A stretch of DNA of 64,000 bases, taken from contig NC_047068.1 in the NCBI RefSeq assembly GCF_902459465.1, forward strand, positions 17,941,195 to 18,005,194, in the 5' to 3' direction. The DNA comes from Asterias rubens. Taxonomy: Eukaryota; Echinodermata; Asteroidea; Forcipulatida; Asteriidae. Positions 23,101 through 35,115 of the stretch are shown in pieces. Under the pieces are notes generated by a model that ran no database searches, was not told where the DNA came from, and was given only the letters and a program-made list of their open reading frames with translations. The translations under genes and the position numbers were made by a program. Numbering within the stretch: the stretch's first letter is position 1; each line of letters begins with the position of its first letter.

Positions 23101-25201
23101 GGGAGCACATCCCTTGAAATCAAAATTCAACCTCAATCAGTAAGGAAAAAGTTGTTTCTACAAGCATAACAATTTGAAGGCCTTTTGAATCAAACAATTT
23201 AATTATATTTTCGCGGTTGTTTGATTGCTATGGAGAGGTGCCGTTTCATGACCTCAGTTTTTCTTCATCTCTTTATTTCTGCGAAATATATGATATTTTG
23301 AGGATACTTGGATACTTGAGATTGTCCACGATCTTATAGCAAAACAATCCAATAATATAAGAAAGTATATGATATGAGGCATTGCATGATGAGGTATCAA
23401 TATACATTTGGTTTGTGGTAATGCCATGTGTATATCTACTTGCCAGGTAGAGTTTGTTCTGTAGAGAACTGTCTTGCTATATATTCCACTACCGCGGACC
23501 AGATTTTTCGGATTTTTCGAAAGACTTCTCAGTTCTGAAAAAAAACGTCCTGCTTTTTAACCACCTTGGCGGAAGGTAACAAGTCGGCTGGGACTACTTA
23601 CTAACGCGGAGTACGTTCTGAATTGGTCTCATTATTTCGACTAGCTTGCTCTAGTCATCGCCAGGAGACTGAAGAGATTTTAAGAGAAAAGTGGCCATAT
23701 TTATAGGGGTTCAATTACAGTGCTGATTACACGCTGTGTGGAGCGAGGGTGAGCAAGATATAAGAGCAGAATTCCGCGGTAAGCAGTGCCAAGAAATCGG
23801 ATTCAACCTCATACAAATTCATGACAAATTGTAAATAGAGTCTTTCCTATAACTGCTAAACATAATTAGTCTTTTAATGAACGCTAGACGTTCCCCATTT
23901 TTCTTCATTAATCTATTCACATCATCTTGGACCTGATGTTTTCTCAAGACGAAACCTCAGCACAATGTTGACAGTCAAGGAAATAATGTAGCAAGAGGAA
24001 ATTAGTGTGAAATTGCCAGTCGCTTGTAAATAGGTTTAACTGCACAACATTGACATAAAAGCCACAGTGCTGAGAAAGAACACAATTGCCTGAGTGTATA
24101 GGCATACCCGTATAGAAGGTGAGCGTATAAAACTGACTCAATATAAAATAATCCGACCTTTCATTGTGTTGTTTTGAATGTGCTAGCAAACAAAAGAGAA
24201 ACGAAAAGATGACTTTTTAAATCAACAAAATACAATTATAATTTCATGGATGTTTGATATTAGATCTAGCGTACCATTTCTCGGCCTCGTTTTTCTGATT
24301 ACTGCGAGATGTTGACATTTTGAGGACACTTTTCACGTCATCTTATTTGTGCCAAGCAATCAAAGCAAATCAAAACCTCGCTCGTAAAAATCTCGTGGCG
24401 ACCTTAGATGATGTTCATGTTATTTTATAATGTAGGCAACATAAATCAATACAAAAGTGTGATAACATTGCTCTTTTAAAAATACATGTACACTGTAACT
24501 TGTAAAAAATGAAGAAGAAAAAAAAAAGCAAATACTCTTCCCTATGAAGACAAAAACAAAAGAACGCATTCAAGGAAAAAGATACCGATAAAGGATAAAA
24601 AACATGAGTTGCACTCATGCAGGCGGTAAGGAATTGTGTGATTTACCCCAAGCTTTTAACTTGTGTTCCTTCTTGTTCCTTTTAAAGGACTGGATACAAT
24701 AGACCAGCTTTTTTCCCCATAAAGGTCTATTCAGAATGTAAAGTCAGTTTCGTTAAATATTTTTCCGAACGTCCATTAGGAGTATTCCACTGTGGATATC
24801 TGTCTAATTCGTATTCAGGTTTATTCAGTTTAGAATATCCGCTTTGAAGTTAACCGGTATCTGGTTGGATGATATCTCCTTCATCAGAATAAAGTCACGT
24901 CTTCTGTAGCTTGATATATAGATCAAGCAATTATTGATGGGAGAGTTGTGTTACAAGGAGCCGCCCTACCTTCTGGACATGTTTATATGATTATGTTTTT
25001 GGGTCATTACATCATCACAAGGGGCTTCTCTTATTGGCTGTTAACCACCCACGGGGTCGATCATTATTATTGAAAGGCACTATGGACACTATTGGTATTT
25101 ACTCAACATAATTTTCAAAGGTACTTAGGCTTTGTAATTTGACCTTTGATCGTAATTTTGTGTCACTTTCACATTAGTTCATAAATATATAGAAGGTATG
25201 T

Positions 25202-25570
25202 TTAAAGGCACTGATTTGCCATATTATTGGTTGTTACTCAAAACAATTGTTAGCATAAATAGTTGGTAACGAGCAATGGAAAGCCGTTGTTAGTTTAAAA
25301 GATTGTGAGAAACGGCTCCATCTGAAGTAACGTAGTTTTTGAGAAAGAGGTAATTTCTCACTCAAATAGCCACAGACTTCAGCTGAAATCTTATATGCTT
25401 CTGAAAGCACACAAATGTGTGCAACAAGGGTGTTTTTTTTTCGTTCGTTATTCTCGCGCAACGTCGATGACATTTGAGCCCAAATTTTCACAGGTATGCA
25501 TATTATGTTTGGATACTCCACGTGAGAATACGGGTCTTTGGCAATTACCAAAGGTGTCTGGTGCCTTTAA
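25202..25570. mobile_element. Copy of the 386-bp TTAAAGGCAGTGGACACTAT MITE
   Basis: Begins TTAAAGGCACTG and ends GTGCCTTTAA. Between them are the family blocks TTGTGAGAAACGGCTCCATC, AGTAACGTAGTTTTTGAGAA, GTGTGCAACAAGGGTGTTTT and CAAATTTTCACAGG. A further end fragment with TGGACACTATTGGTATTTAC lies at 25073-25110. Confidence 0.7.
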
Positions 25571-26270
25571 AGCTGGATACTTAATTCACGGGCCATGGGA
25601 GAGGTCCAGTTTTTTGGAAAAGACCTTCCCAGGGCGGCTTTCATGCACAAAACCATATCCTGGCAAAATATTTGTATAGTCCTCCGTGCTATCAGTTTTC
25701 ATATTCATCCCCACGTACCCAGGTTTAATGTTGATGTTGACAGAAAACATCAGACAACGACTGTTTTATGTAGTATTAATTTTCACAAGAAAATCACACA
25801 TGAATTACTTTCCAATGAAGGTTACACACTTCAGTACATACAAAGCTTTGCCTGACGGGCGGAAACGTGTATTTATTTGTTTCTGGCCATGGTGTCATGA
25901 ATCAGGCTTCGGATATCACTGTGTTGTGAGAAACTATAATCACATTCAATACTGCGTATTCATTTTACCATTTCCCCGACAGTTACTCAGTGTTAAGAAA
26001 TGAGAATACGTGCGAATCAACATGAAACAGCAATGAATTTTGAACTACATTATGCTGGATACCAAAATGAGATCCATCTACGAACGGGGAATATTAAAGG
26101 TATGTGCGCGAGGGGGTAAGCACGTCCACGTGAGTTATTCTATTTTTAAAAAACATTATTTTATAACTCTTTAAACGGTAACAAAAATAGCAAAACAAAT
26201 TGACTCTTGTTCAATAAACGAATCTTATTTACTTTTTAATTGGTTTGTTAGCTTGCTGTTTTGTGCTTTT

Positions 26271-26271
26271 T

Positions 26272-26336
<65 letters not shown>

Positions 26337-26337
26337 T
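26271..26337. repeat. CGT microsatellite (about 22 copies)
   Basis: Uninterrupted GTC/CGT triplets end at CGTTGTG. The Arg and Thr runs in overlapping frames are products of the repeat. Confidence 0.95.
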
Positions 26338-28295
26338 GTGTGTTGGTGAAGGAGGGAGGGACGGAGATGTCTACAGTAGACACAAATATCCTGAAATCGC
26401 TGATCACGTATAAGTGCTCTAAAAAGCATCATCGTGAAAGACAACTCCAAAGTATATTTGTTTTCACGATGCTGATTATGTCAAGACTTCCACGCCTGTT
26501 TCATTGCTATAAAATTGGCAGCTTTGCGAGCCTAATCCGCCCATAGTCACCGTTATCGTGCGCTGAAGCATAATCGATAAGCCGTGTAAAGAACTAGGAT
26601 TTGAGAGATGAAAAATAGTCTAAACACAAGGCTAATCTGATCGGGATCGACTGACTGGAATCGGTCGGCACCTGGGGATGTCAAATTGCCATATTAATCG
26701 TCTGCTTACAAAGTGAAACCTCATTCCCATGATTGTCTCTTCGTCCCATCTGGACCCTGGGTGATGTGATTAGGTAATGTTGTAGATATCGCTCGAATTG
26801 ATTGTGGGCAGCTGTCACATTGCATCCAATCACACTCTTCAAAAGAATGGATAGCCTTCGAGCAAATTGAACTTTCTGAAACCGACTCTAATTTCAATTC
26901 AAAATTGCCCGTGAAGATCATTCTGATGTGCAGCCATACTTGGATATTAAGGCCGTGATGTCTTAATGCTCCTTCACAGTGTGTAATCATTACCCAAACT
27001 TATTGACTAAGCTTATACATTAATCCGATCTGGCACTTCACGGAGGGGACAACAATTATCAATTTGTACTATGAGTCGGTCACTGGCAAAGTGGGCGACT
27101 GCAGTGGTTTTTTTGGGTTTGCACAACGCATGCAACTCATCAGTTACTATGTTTCAGCATAATTATGCTCGACACAAGAATGATTACATTATGGATGGTG
27201 TTAGGATTACATTCCATATTATAGAATATACTTATCAACATCACTCGCACGGTCAATCCAACATTCATTGTTGGACTTGACTAGAACCCTGTCCAATCCA
27301 TTTTATTTACTCTACATGACATTTAATTTTAAAAGAACTAGCGAGTATACCGACGTAGAACTTTTTACCAACCTATCCTATACCACTATACATTTAAAGG
27401 TAATGTCTGCGTTTGGTAAGCACTTTTCAAATTCAATGGCAACAAAAACTGTTGATTCGAAGCCTACACCCATGATGGGCGTCAATCAGAGGAAGGACAG
27501 GATGTCCCCCCATCTTTTGAAGGGTGGGGACACCATATCAAAATAAACGTGTCCCCCCACCCCCCATATTATTTGTGACCACCTTTATAATGAAGACCAA
27601 TTTTTGCATTTTGTAATGAACAGCGTTTGGTCTTAGACCAAACGCCGTTAATTGTTCGCCCCCCCCCCCCATCTTTCAAGAAGGATTGACGCCCCTGCCT
27701 ACACCAGCTTCTGATAGTATAAAACATATTGAAAATTATTTCACTTCGAAGTAATGCGGTCATGTATAAAGGTACAGTTTGTATGCCCCAAAATTGTAGT
27801 TTTAAAAAGCATTACTAACAGTATTCGCTTATCAGATTGTGTATTCCTAGGGATTATTCTTCCTATGCGGACATATTCGCTCCTGATTTTCAGCGATATC
27901 TTAAAAAACGCGACTACCTTTTGAACTTTCACATGTTTAAGTCAACACGTTATATACACATTAATCAAAACATTGCATGTTGCATTATTGGTATCTCTAG
28001 TTTTGTACCCTGGGAACGAGGTGTCTATATCGTCCCCCCTCGTTCTCGCCGTGGATGTTCATCAGCGTGGGTGTGAGTAGGATTTGAAACTTTGCATGGT
28101 GGAAATAAGATATAGAAGAGTTTGCTGTAACATGACTATTCTCTAAATGAGTTGGGGTGGTTCGAAAAAAAGAACCGTTGGTGTGGGTGTGTCAACATGA
28201 ACAAACTGCTCTTTCGTGTCTACATTCTGTACTCGACGTGATGCACGAGAATTGTGTTGGAAGCTTTGCATGGTGTGAAGAAGTAACCATATAAA

Positions 28296-28508
28296 CACTA
28301 ACAAGTACAGTTGCGAGTATCAACCATGTATATGATCTCTTTTCGAGGGAGTTTCGGCTCTGAAGGGGGCTGGTGTGGTCTCAACAGTTCTCCTGAAGAC
28401 GAGCAGAGTATACTATTCGAAACGTCGAGACCACGCCGGCTCTTTCCAGAGCCAACACTCCCTCAAAAGAGATCATTATTCATGGTTGTACACGCAAGTT
28501 TACTGATT
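28296..28508. mobile_element. Palindromic MITE (GAGGGAGT..GGCTCTGAA / CTCAAAAGAGATCAT)
   Basis: The left arm ATGATCTCTTTTCGAGGGAG, then GGCTCTGAAGG and GTGTGGTCTCAAC, is inverted at the right as GAGACCACGCCGGCTCTTTC, CAACACTCCCTCAAAAGAGA and TCAT. The centre contains CTGAAGACGAGCAGAGTATA. Half copies lie at 340-460 and 7620-7735. Confidence 0.7.
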
Positions 28509-29019
28509 TAGTATGATATTTTTTAGTTACTTCGTGTGATGAAAGAGTTCGTCAACACGTTGCGGCGGCGGGACGGCCGTAAGCCTCCATGGGCCGGTAG
28601 CTTTGGGACGACGGGCGGTGCCTCTTATATGAGTGATACCTCGGAAAGGACCGGGAGAACAGTGTACACACTCCATCGCATCGCGGTCAACGTACACAAA
28701 CAGCGATCAATTCCGTTTGACATGTTTGAATGTTTTATGGGTTAGTTTTATTAATAAAGAATGGCGTCTAGTTCTCGTTTTCCCCCTCGGGGTATGTATG
28801 TCAGAAGGTCTTAGAGCACTGTGGAATTCTCTCGACGTTGGTGAACGTTGTCTAAACAACAGGTTGCTGTACAAACACCGATATGCCGTATATCAGCGTG
28901 CATACTAGACAGTTTGCATCTTAATTTTCGTATCAACGAATCGGGCTGACATGAAGCAATTCGCCCTGTATACAAAAATACAAGATTTCAACCTGAAAGG
29001 TCACTGATTATAAAGTTTA

Positions 29020-29335
29020 TCAGTATCCTCCAGAGAAATGATTTATACCCCTCTGAAATCTCACTTAGTTCACCAGTATACCAATCAATCCTCAGGAGAA
29101 ATAGTTCCATCTGAAATTTCGCCCTTAGAAAGTGCATATAGGCCTACCAGTGTAAATCCTCAGGAGAAATATGTCCATCTGAACTCACTCATATTATTAA
29201 GTTCATACCAGTACCAATCCTCCAGAGAAATAATTCCATCTGAAATTTTGCTCATTATCAAGTTCATACCAGTACCAATCCTCCAGGGAAATAAGTGTTT
29301 CCTTAAAGTTCATACCAATCAGCTAGAGAAACATC
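29020..29335. repeat. Minisatellite with a unit of about 62 bp, five to six copies
   Basis: AGTTCATACCAGTACCAATC, then CTCCAGAGAAATAATTCCATCTGAAAT-like sequence, recurs with phase marks near 29028, 29086, 29155, 29217 and 29278, plus a short last unit at 29316. Confidence 0.8.
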
Positions 29336-30454
29336 TTCGTATGAACTATTGTAAAAGTTGAGGAAATATTTATTGAACTGCACAAGTCCAACGCTGCTTG
29401 TTCGGCTGTCGAAGCAATCAAAACTGCATCGGATTGTAAATCCCTATAACATGCATAACATAAAAGTAAGTTGCAAACATAAACCGCATGCAGCTCGAAA
29501 TCGTGTTGACTTCATGAAATATAATGCATGTCTTAAGTATGCATGGGTTATTAAAAACTAAAGAGAGTTGGCATAATACGGGCTCTTTAAAAAAAACTTG
29601 ATGTATGGTACCTTTAAACAGGTGAGATCTGAGTAAATGGTCGAAACAAAACAAGCAACTACCTTCCTCTTCGCATCTATTTCACATACACTATATAAAA
29701 CCCACCATAACACACAATATAGCCAACAACATGCAATCCTATACCAAATTGATTGGAGACAAACATCAATTCGCAGACTGAGTATTAGAATCAGCAGCCC
29801 TAGGCTTCCTTTTAAAGGCGAGGAGAAACATTGCCCCATGCCAACCTTAAGCATAAAATTGAACCACATAGGCGCCTTGGTCCAAACAGTGGGTTTGGAT
29901 ATAGAGAGCCACAGCCTCCCAGGCCCCTGATGCACACACGGACGACTAAAATTACACCGTGAAATTGAATTTTTCTCCCTCTCTTCTCGTATAAGGATTT
30001 CATCCCACAAAGTTCAACTCTCTGAAGGGGATTTCCTCTGTGATGTGGGCCCGTAAGCAGTACTTTATTTGTCTAGATAATCTCCGTTGACATTGGATAT
30101 TGATTTCGGATGGGAGGTGTAAGCTTCGATAAATCAAACGACAGACACTGTAATCACGGGGACCAGTGAGAATGCTAAAACAAAAAATCCTACAGGGGAT
30201 ATAAGGCCAAGTATAGACGGGAGAATTGGAGTCACGAGCAAGATGAAATAGACAGAATGAAAGCCCGATGTGAAATGAATACATGACACAACAACCCTGC
30301 CCTTTGCAATGATATCATACGATATGAAATGGGGAAACATGAAATAGTGGCTGGTTTATATATTATCATGTCCATCTTAGACGAGTTGACTCCATCAGAT
30401 ATTGTTCAATTTCGATAATGACCCTAGTAATCATTGTTTAATGCTTGTTACAAT

Positions 30455-30640
30455 AAGAGTAATAAACCTGTTGGTAAAACACTGCTCTTAAAAGCAAAGG
30501 TCGTGGGTTCGAATCCTACCCGAGTAATTATGCCTGTGATTTGTTTTCACAGAGATCGGGAAGGTATCGAGTATAGTGCTGCCACACATCGATGTACCCA
30601 TGTATAATATTGGTAAGAACCAGAGTCTGAGTTTTAGTAT
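30455..30640 (+). mobile_element. tRNA-derived SINE, copy with a good box B
   Basis: AACCTGTTGGTAAAACACTG and GGTCGTGGGTTCGAATCCTA form tRNA-like A and B boxes. CCCGAGTAATTATGCCTGTG, TTTTCACAGAGATCGGGAAG and GTATCGAGTATAGTGCTGCC make up the body. The first part of the D-arm is weak, so it is not a functional tRNA. Confidence 0.6.
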
Positions 30641-31839
30641 AATAAACCATTGTTGTACCTTTTTAAAAGCAAATTGTAAGAATGCATCGGTTTTTGGCTA
30701 CGGGCTACGATTGGTATAGTTGTTTTAATAACTTCGAAATAAAATAATGGTCTATCGTACGATATGTTGAAAAAGTGTGAAACATGCAATAGTGGTTTGT
30801 ATAATGTCCATATGCAGGGGTGGACCCCATGAGATAAAATGTTTAATTTTGTAAATGTACAATTTGTTGTGTGCCATGTCAGCAAAGCAAGCGTGCCTGA
30901 TAGAAGGTCACAAGCATTTCGCATGCAAAATCATTTATTCCGAGAAAATTTAACTTTCGAAGTCTGCCTTTTCTCAAACATTGGTCTTTTTAGTAAATGT
31001 ACAAAGTTTACATTTATTACATGGATGGGCTTCTTCTTCTTCCTTATAAGTGCATCCTTCAAATGATTGAAGAGGAACGTAAATCGGATAATCCTCACAG
31101 CATGTTTTACTTCAATGTATTCAAACTCTTTGTATCAAAGCCAGCCCTGCAGGTGGTCGTCATTTCCATCCCGCTGAGAAACATGAGACGGAAATAGAAA
31201 AAACAAATTAAAATATATCATTGTTTTTACAAGAGTTAAGTAAATCCAAATGACACATACGGTTACAGGCGCGGATTTAGGGTGGATACGAAAGGCAAGA
31301 AAATTCCTTCTTTTTTTACTAAAGGAATGCAAAACGTTTCTGAGTGAGATATGATTTCACCAAAACTAGTTCTTTCCGGTGCCCTGAAGCGGGCCAAACT
31401 AATAAGGGTTTCGCACTTCGCAATAAATTGATGATAAACATTGTGTCCGCTTCTGAGATGGGACTCTGACAAATAATTTGGAACCCGGGCTTGTTATGAT
31501 TGCCTCTCGGTAACTCATTTATAGATTACTGTGAATTTGAAGTCTTAAAAATTAATGTGAAATAAGATGTGTTTTCCCGCATCTTTATAGTAGGGTACTG
31601 AAAAACACTTTATGATCAGCAAGCTGTACGACTGAAAACGATTTTTCCCTACGATTTTCTGCATGAACTATATTTTTTTTTGAGAAATTGGCCTATACTT
31701 GGCAACAATTTAATCATCTCCTGAAATGACTAGAGCACACAGTCTGTGTTGCAATTACAAACCATCACAGCCTTATTTCACGGCTATATAACTTGCCCCA
31801 GAATGCAGTAATTAAACTCACACCCACATACAGACTCAA

Positions 31840-32520
31840 GACAAAACACAGGTAATTGGAATGCAAATTGAACAGGTAAAAGAATACGTGTATCTTGGTC
31901 AATTATTCTCTCCGCCGTGGGATGGGGGATTAGGGGTGGCTGGCAAGCCTGTGGAGATAGTGACAGCAACACCATGAAAGGCAACTTGATTGGACAGAAA
32001 CGAATCGAGTCATCAACAATTAATGCACATATCCTGCCCAAGAATGTTGATACATATTTTGTTAAGTAGAGAACAGTAGAGCTTTATTCAGACTGCTCCG
32101 AGCATATATGTTTCATGCAAGCAGCCATGCTGTTGAGGTGATGCATGCTTGGAAAATAGCATTATACTTGAGTCAATCTGCTATAGTCATATTGCTACAC
32201 CTGCCATCTCTGTGGAGCTGAAGTCTGGACACGTAAAACAGGGGAAAATATGTCAACAGCACAGCACAACATGGGACATTATAGCATGACCCGATACAAC
32301 CACGAAAAAGAAACAACTTGGACATTTTCAAAAGTAAACAATAGAAGTTGACTGGTCATGTCTGTTGTGGAACACGAAGAAAAAGAGAACGGAATATCGA
32401 AGAAAGAAGAAGAAGAGACATTAAGTAAAAACTAGCCTGAACATCTGACATCACACCTCGAGGCTCGTTGTAAACTAGACTAGAAATCAGCTGTTGAGCA
32501 ATCACATTCGACCTTGCATT
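31840..32520 (+). pseudogene. Decayed non-LTR retrotransposon, 3' part of the reverse transcriptase
   Basis: Translation of 31861-31910 gives MQIEQVKEYVYLGQLFS, matching the 'ie.v..y.YLG' block at the end of LINE reverse transcriptases. About 300 nt later comes CGAEVWT with downstream Gln/Met spacing, then KLTGHV with an Arg/Glu-rich stretch, as in the conserved C-terminal 'YGAETWT...W.GHV.R' region. The pieces are in different frames with stops between them. No ends or target duplication were found. The clade cannot be named safely; RTE-like is a guess. Confidence 0.5.
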
Positions 32521-33251
32521 CATTTCACATGGCCTTCATGGTCCTGAAGATTTGCAGTTGAATCCGACGTATAGATCACTGTGTTTAATACAAAGCCAAC
32601 ACCTGTCCTTATATCCTTGCGGATAAGGACGAGGGACCATTCTACAATCTTTCTAGAAATACAGTATAGGTTTACACCCTACAATGGGTCAATGACGATG
32701 GACACCACGCACGCAGTTCTCGCTGCTCACACAGAAAGAGCCAACTTTAGTAGCAACGTGAACGCCAAGACACGCGCACAAGAAAAAATGCCTTCACCTG
32801 CAATCTTCATTAAGAACAGATTTGTTTCTGTCGCCGTAAACGCCGATTCGCGTGATATAATCAGAGTCATGAAAAGGACATGAAATAACTTCCTGATAGG
32901 ACCTATCTTGTAGAGCCTCAAATCCTACATCGTTTTGATCAATACTTTATTCCCGCGAGGCCATCAGGGCAGGTGTATACTCGTGGATGTCTTCACCACG
33001 ATGGTATAAAACACAACCGTTGCTTTAAAGTGTTGAAGAGACCATACTTTTGTATACGAATGTTGACAGTGTAATTAGTTTTGTTTGGCTGTTCGCGCAT
33101 GTTATGTACACCCACACATTTGCCATGTTTCAATCCAAGTATACCGTGCTCAGTCTGATCTTCACATAAGTCCACTTGACAATGTTGTTTCCTTTTCTTT
33201 CAGACACCATTTATAGCCGCATAGAGAAAGAGAGATTCTGTAGTCCATTCT

Positions 33252-33305
33252 ATGACGGGGGTGTTACAAGATGTCACGAGGGTCCAACAGACATGTTCAC
33301 TATGA
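33252..33305 (+). other. Upstream ORF overlapping the start of gene B
   Basis: An ATG at 33252 opens a 17-codon frame that ends at TGA 33303-33305, passing the gene B ATG (33271) in another frame. Both lie in the exon beginning at about 33205, after the acceptor TTTCTTTCAG. Confidence 0.45.
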
Positions 33306-33993
33306 CGAGGACGTCATTGCCAAGAAGCTCCATCGCAGCAGCAGGCGACAACGACGACGACGTCGTGTCAGCCGTCGTGCCAAGATCTACGGCGCTGCTT
33401 TCCTGCTGGCACTCACCGGATTCTTCTGCCTAGTTCCAGGGACAAGTCTTACGGTTGTCGCCTTCACAAACGGGACAAACTCACGGGAGAGCATTTTGAA
33501 ACTCTTGGGCCCAGTCTTCGGCGGGGTGGGTGTGTGCTTAGTAGGCATAAGCATCGGTTTGGTGTGCTATGCGGTCATCCAAAAACGCAGATCACGCAAG
33601 AATAAGGAACTCCGCCATCTTGGATACCATCAGGACGTTGATGATAACGGGTACCAAGGAAGTTCCACCAAGGATGTTACGTTGACTGCCGAGGTCCGCC
33701 TCCTTGATGCAGATAAAGAGAACAGCACTCTGAAACTTCAGCACAAGTTGGTTCCGAATCACATTAGTACCGGGAGTCTTCGTAAGGACGCACCTCACGG
33801 CGGGGATGTGGTATCTCCTTCATCAACGGTCACTGTGGATATCATACAACCACCGCCTTTAGTGACTGTCAGTATGGCAGGGAAAGGGGAAACCGCGTCT
33901 GCTGTTGCTTTAGGCTCCCCTGATGTTACGAAAGAAAGGTTTGTGTTTTCTTTTATCAAAAAGAGAGATACGAAACGTAAAACATTATCATAA
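33271..33993 (+). CDS. Gene B: Arg-rich two-TM protein, TMEM200/TMEM171-like architecture (240 aa)
   Basis: Single coding exon preceded by a strong acceptor at 33203-33204, so the 5' UTR is spliced. Residues 20-37 are strongly basic (RRQRRRRRVSRRAK). Membrane segments lie at about 39-65 and 77-103. The loop between them carries an N-glycosylation sequon NGT (67-69). LLGP at 78-81 opens the second segment, as LGP does in TMEM200 and GP in TMEM171. The second segment ends in QKRRSRKNK, which anchors a cytosolic tail of about 135 residues without PPxY. The frame ends at TAA 33991-33993. A possible donor AAAG|GTTTGT at 33938/33939 is in phase 2, as in genes A and C. If it is used, the last 17 residues are intron read-through and a downstream exon is missing from my reading. 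Family placement is a resemblance only. Confidence 0.7.
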   Translation: MSRGSNRHVHYDEDVIAKKLHRSSRRQRRRRRVSRRAKIYGAAFLLALTGFFCLVPGTSLTVVAFTNGTNSRESILKLLGPVFGGVGVCLVGISIGLVCYAVIQKRRSRKNKELRHLGYHQDVDDNGYQGSSTKDVTLTAEVRLLDADKENSTLKLQHKLVPNHISTGSLRKDAPHGGDVVSPSSTVTVDIIQPPPLVTVSMAGKGETASAVALGSPDVTKERFVFSFIKKRDTKRKTLS

Positions 33994-34158
33994 ATGGGCA
34001 AACTTTCAGTGTTGTTTATGTAAGCAGCGGTGGCAATAACATCGAGATATACAAACTCCTTGCATTTTCAAACTAATATATGGCAAAAACATAATAATAG
34101 TGTACTTTATAATGGTTTGAGAAAGCCCAAAATGTATTGTATATAGAGACTATGGTTT

Positions 34159-34531
34159 TCACACTAACGTAAGTATGTTGTCATTCTTCTTCGCTGCGCT
34201 CACGCATGGATAACAGTTCCACATTATTCTGGTCTGTCTCTTCCTTTCGGCAATCAAGTCTTCTGCCTCCTGCACTGCTTCGATTACCGAGTCGGTATCA
34301 CATTTGCTGATTAGGGCGAGTTTGACTCCGTCCAACGCTACTTCTCTAGATTCGCTTCCCACAAAATTAGAGATTGAGCAACATGCCCAACTTAATAAGA
34401 CCTTTTGTATTCATCTTGTTTTTCAGCTCCTCCGCCGAAATTGAGTCCTTCTCAGGTGTGGCAATGAGGTTAAATTTCTTCTCTAAAGTCTTTTTTTTCC
34501 TCGAAAATATCGAATCATCAGAAGTCGACAT
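34159..34531 (-). pseudogene. Small basic protein frame broken by one frameshift; unrecognised
   Basis: From ATG 34531 the minus strand encodes a charged, helical-looking start (MSTSDDSIFSRKKKTLEKKF, then TPEKDSISAEELKNKM) that stops near 34367. An adjacent frame continues without a new start from 34362 to 34159 with SREVALDGVKLALISKCDTD, SVIEAVQEAEDLIAERKRQT and a Cys-containing end. Removing one T at the junction would join the two parts. This suggests a retrocopy or gene relic, or a base error in the sequence. No family was recognised. Confidence 0.35.
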
Positions 34532-34872
34532 TTTGATGTACCAGAATGAAACAATTAAGGAGAAGACCGTACAACATCATGCGAGAGCCTGATGGACAAA
34601 GCTTTAGACAAAGAAACTCTTAAATACGGTTGTTCAAGAATGCTTAGTTATTTCCTCAGCATGCAGGAATATAGCATATTATTGCAAAATGGTAAAGGGG
34701 TTATATAATCGGCGTAGCTTAAAGGTCTCCCTGCCAAATACAACCAAGTTTGAGATGCGGCGGTAAGAAAAGTATTACATAATAAATTATTACAGCAAAA
34801 TTAATAGTAGTTTGTGTTTCCTTATGTATACAAACTTCCAAGACGCGTATAAACACGTACAGTACCAGCAGA

Positions 34873-35027
34873 GCAGCCGATACGCTGGGATTAATCATAT
34901 CTCGGGTTAGGACGACTCGTCCTAATTTAGGATTGGTTCAATGCGTCCTAACATCTATGGTTACCGAACTTAACTCGCAATAAGTCCTAAGAATCTTAAG
35001 TTAGGAAGAGTCTGATGAATCGACGGT
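34873..35027. repeat. MITE copy related to 10823-10992
   Basis: Starts GCAGCCGAT, contains TCTCGGGTTAGGACGACTCG, GGTTCAATGCGTCCTAACAT and CTTAAGTTAGGA, and ends GAATCGACGG. Confidence 0.65.
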
Positions 35028-35115
35028 TGGACACTTCAACAGTCTCAGTGATATCGGTGTCAGGTCTCTGCTTGAAACGGATTTTTTTCTACCATAAGAA
35101 AATCAATACACCGCA

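Larger units (their letters stand above)
20170..28290. other. Gene-poor stretch with MITEs and simple repeats
   Basis: Holds a worn 'CTGCTTAAGCA' repeat (21610-21800), a 20-bp poly(A) run at about 22307-22326, the MITE at 25202-25570, the CGT repeat at 26271, and a C-rich run near 27653. A small palindrome AAAGGTATG...CATACCTTT lies at 20229-20274. No gene was recognised. Confidence 0.5.

Noticed and set aside
26229..26450. Poly-Thr and poly-Arg frames
   Set aside because: Products of the CGT microsatellite.
29558..30010. 150-codon minus-strand frame
   Set aside because: No start context, splice signals or recognisable family; composition is like its intergenic surroundings.
30455..30560. 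tRNA gene
   Set aside because: Box B is good but the D-arm and acceptor stem do not pair, and the body continues as a SINE shared with other copies.
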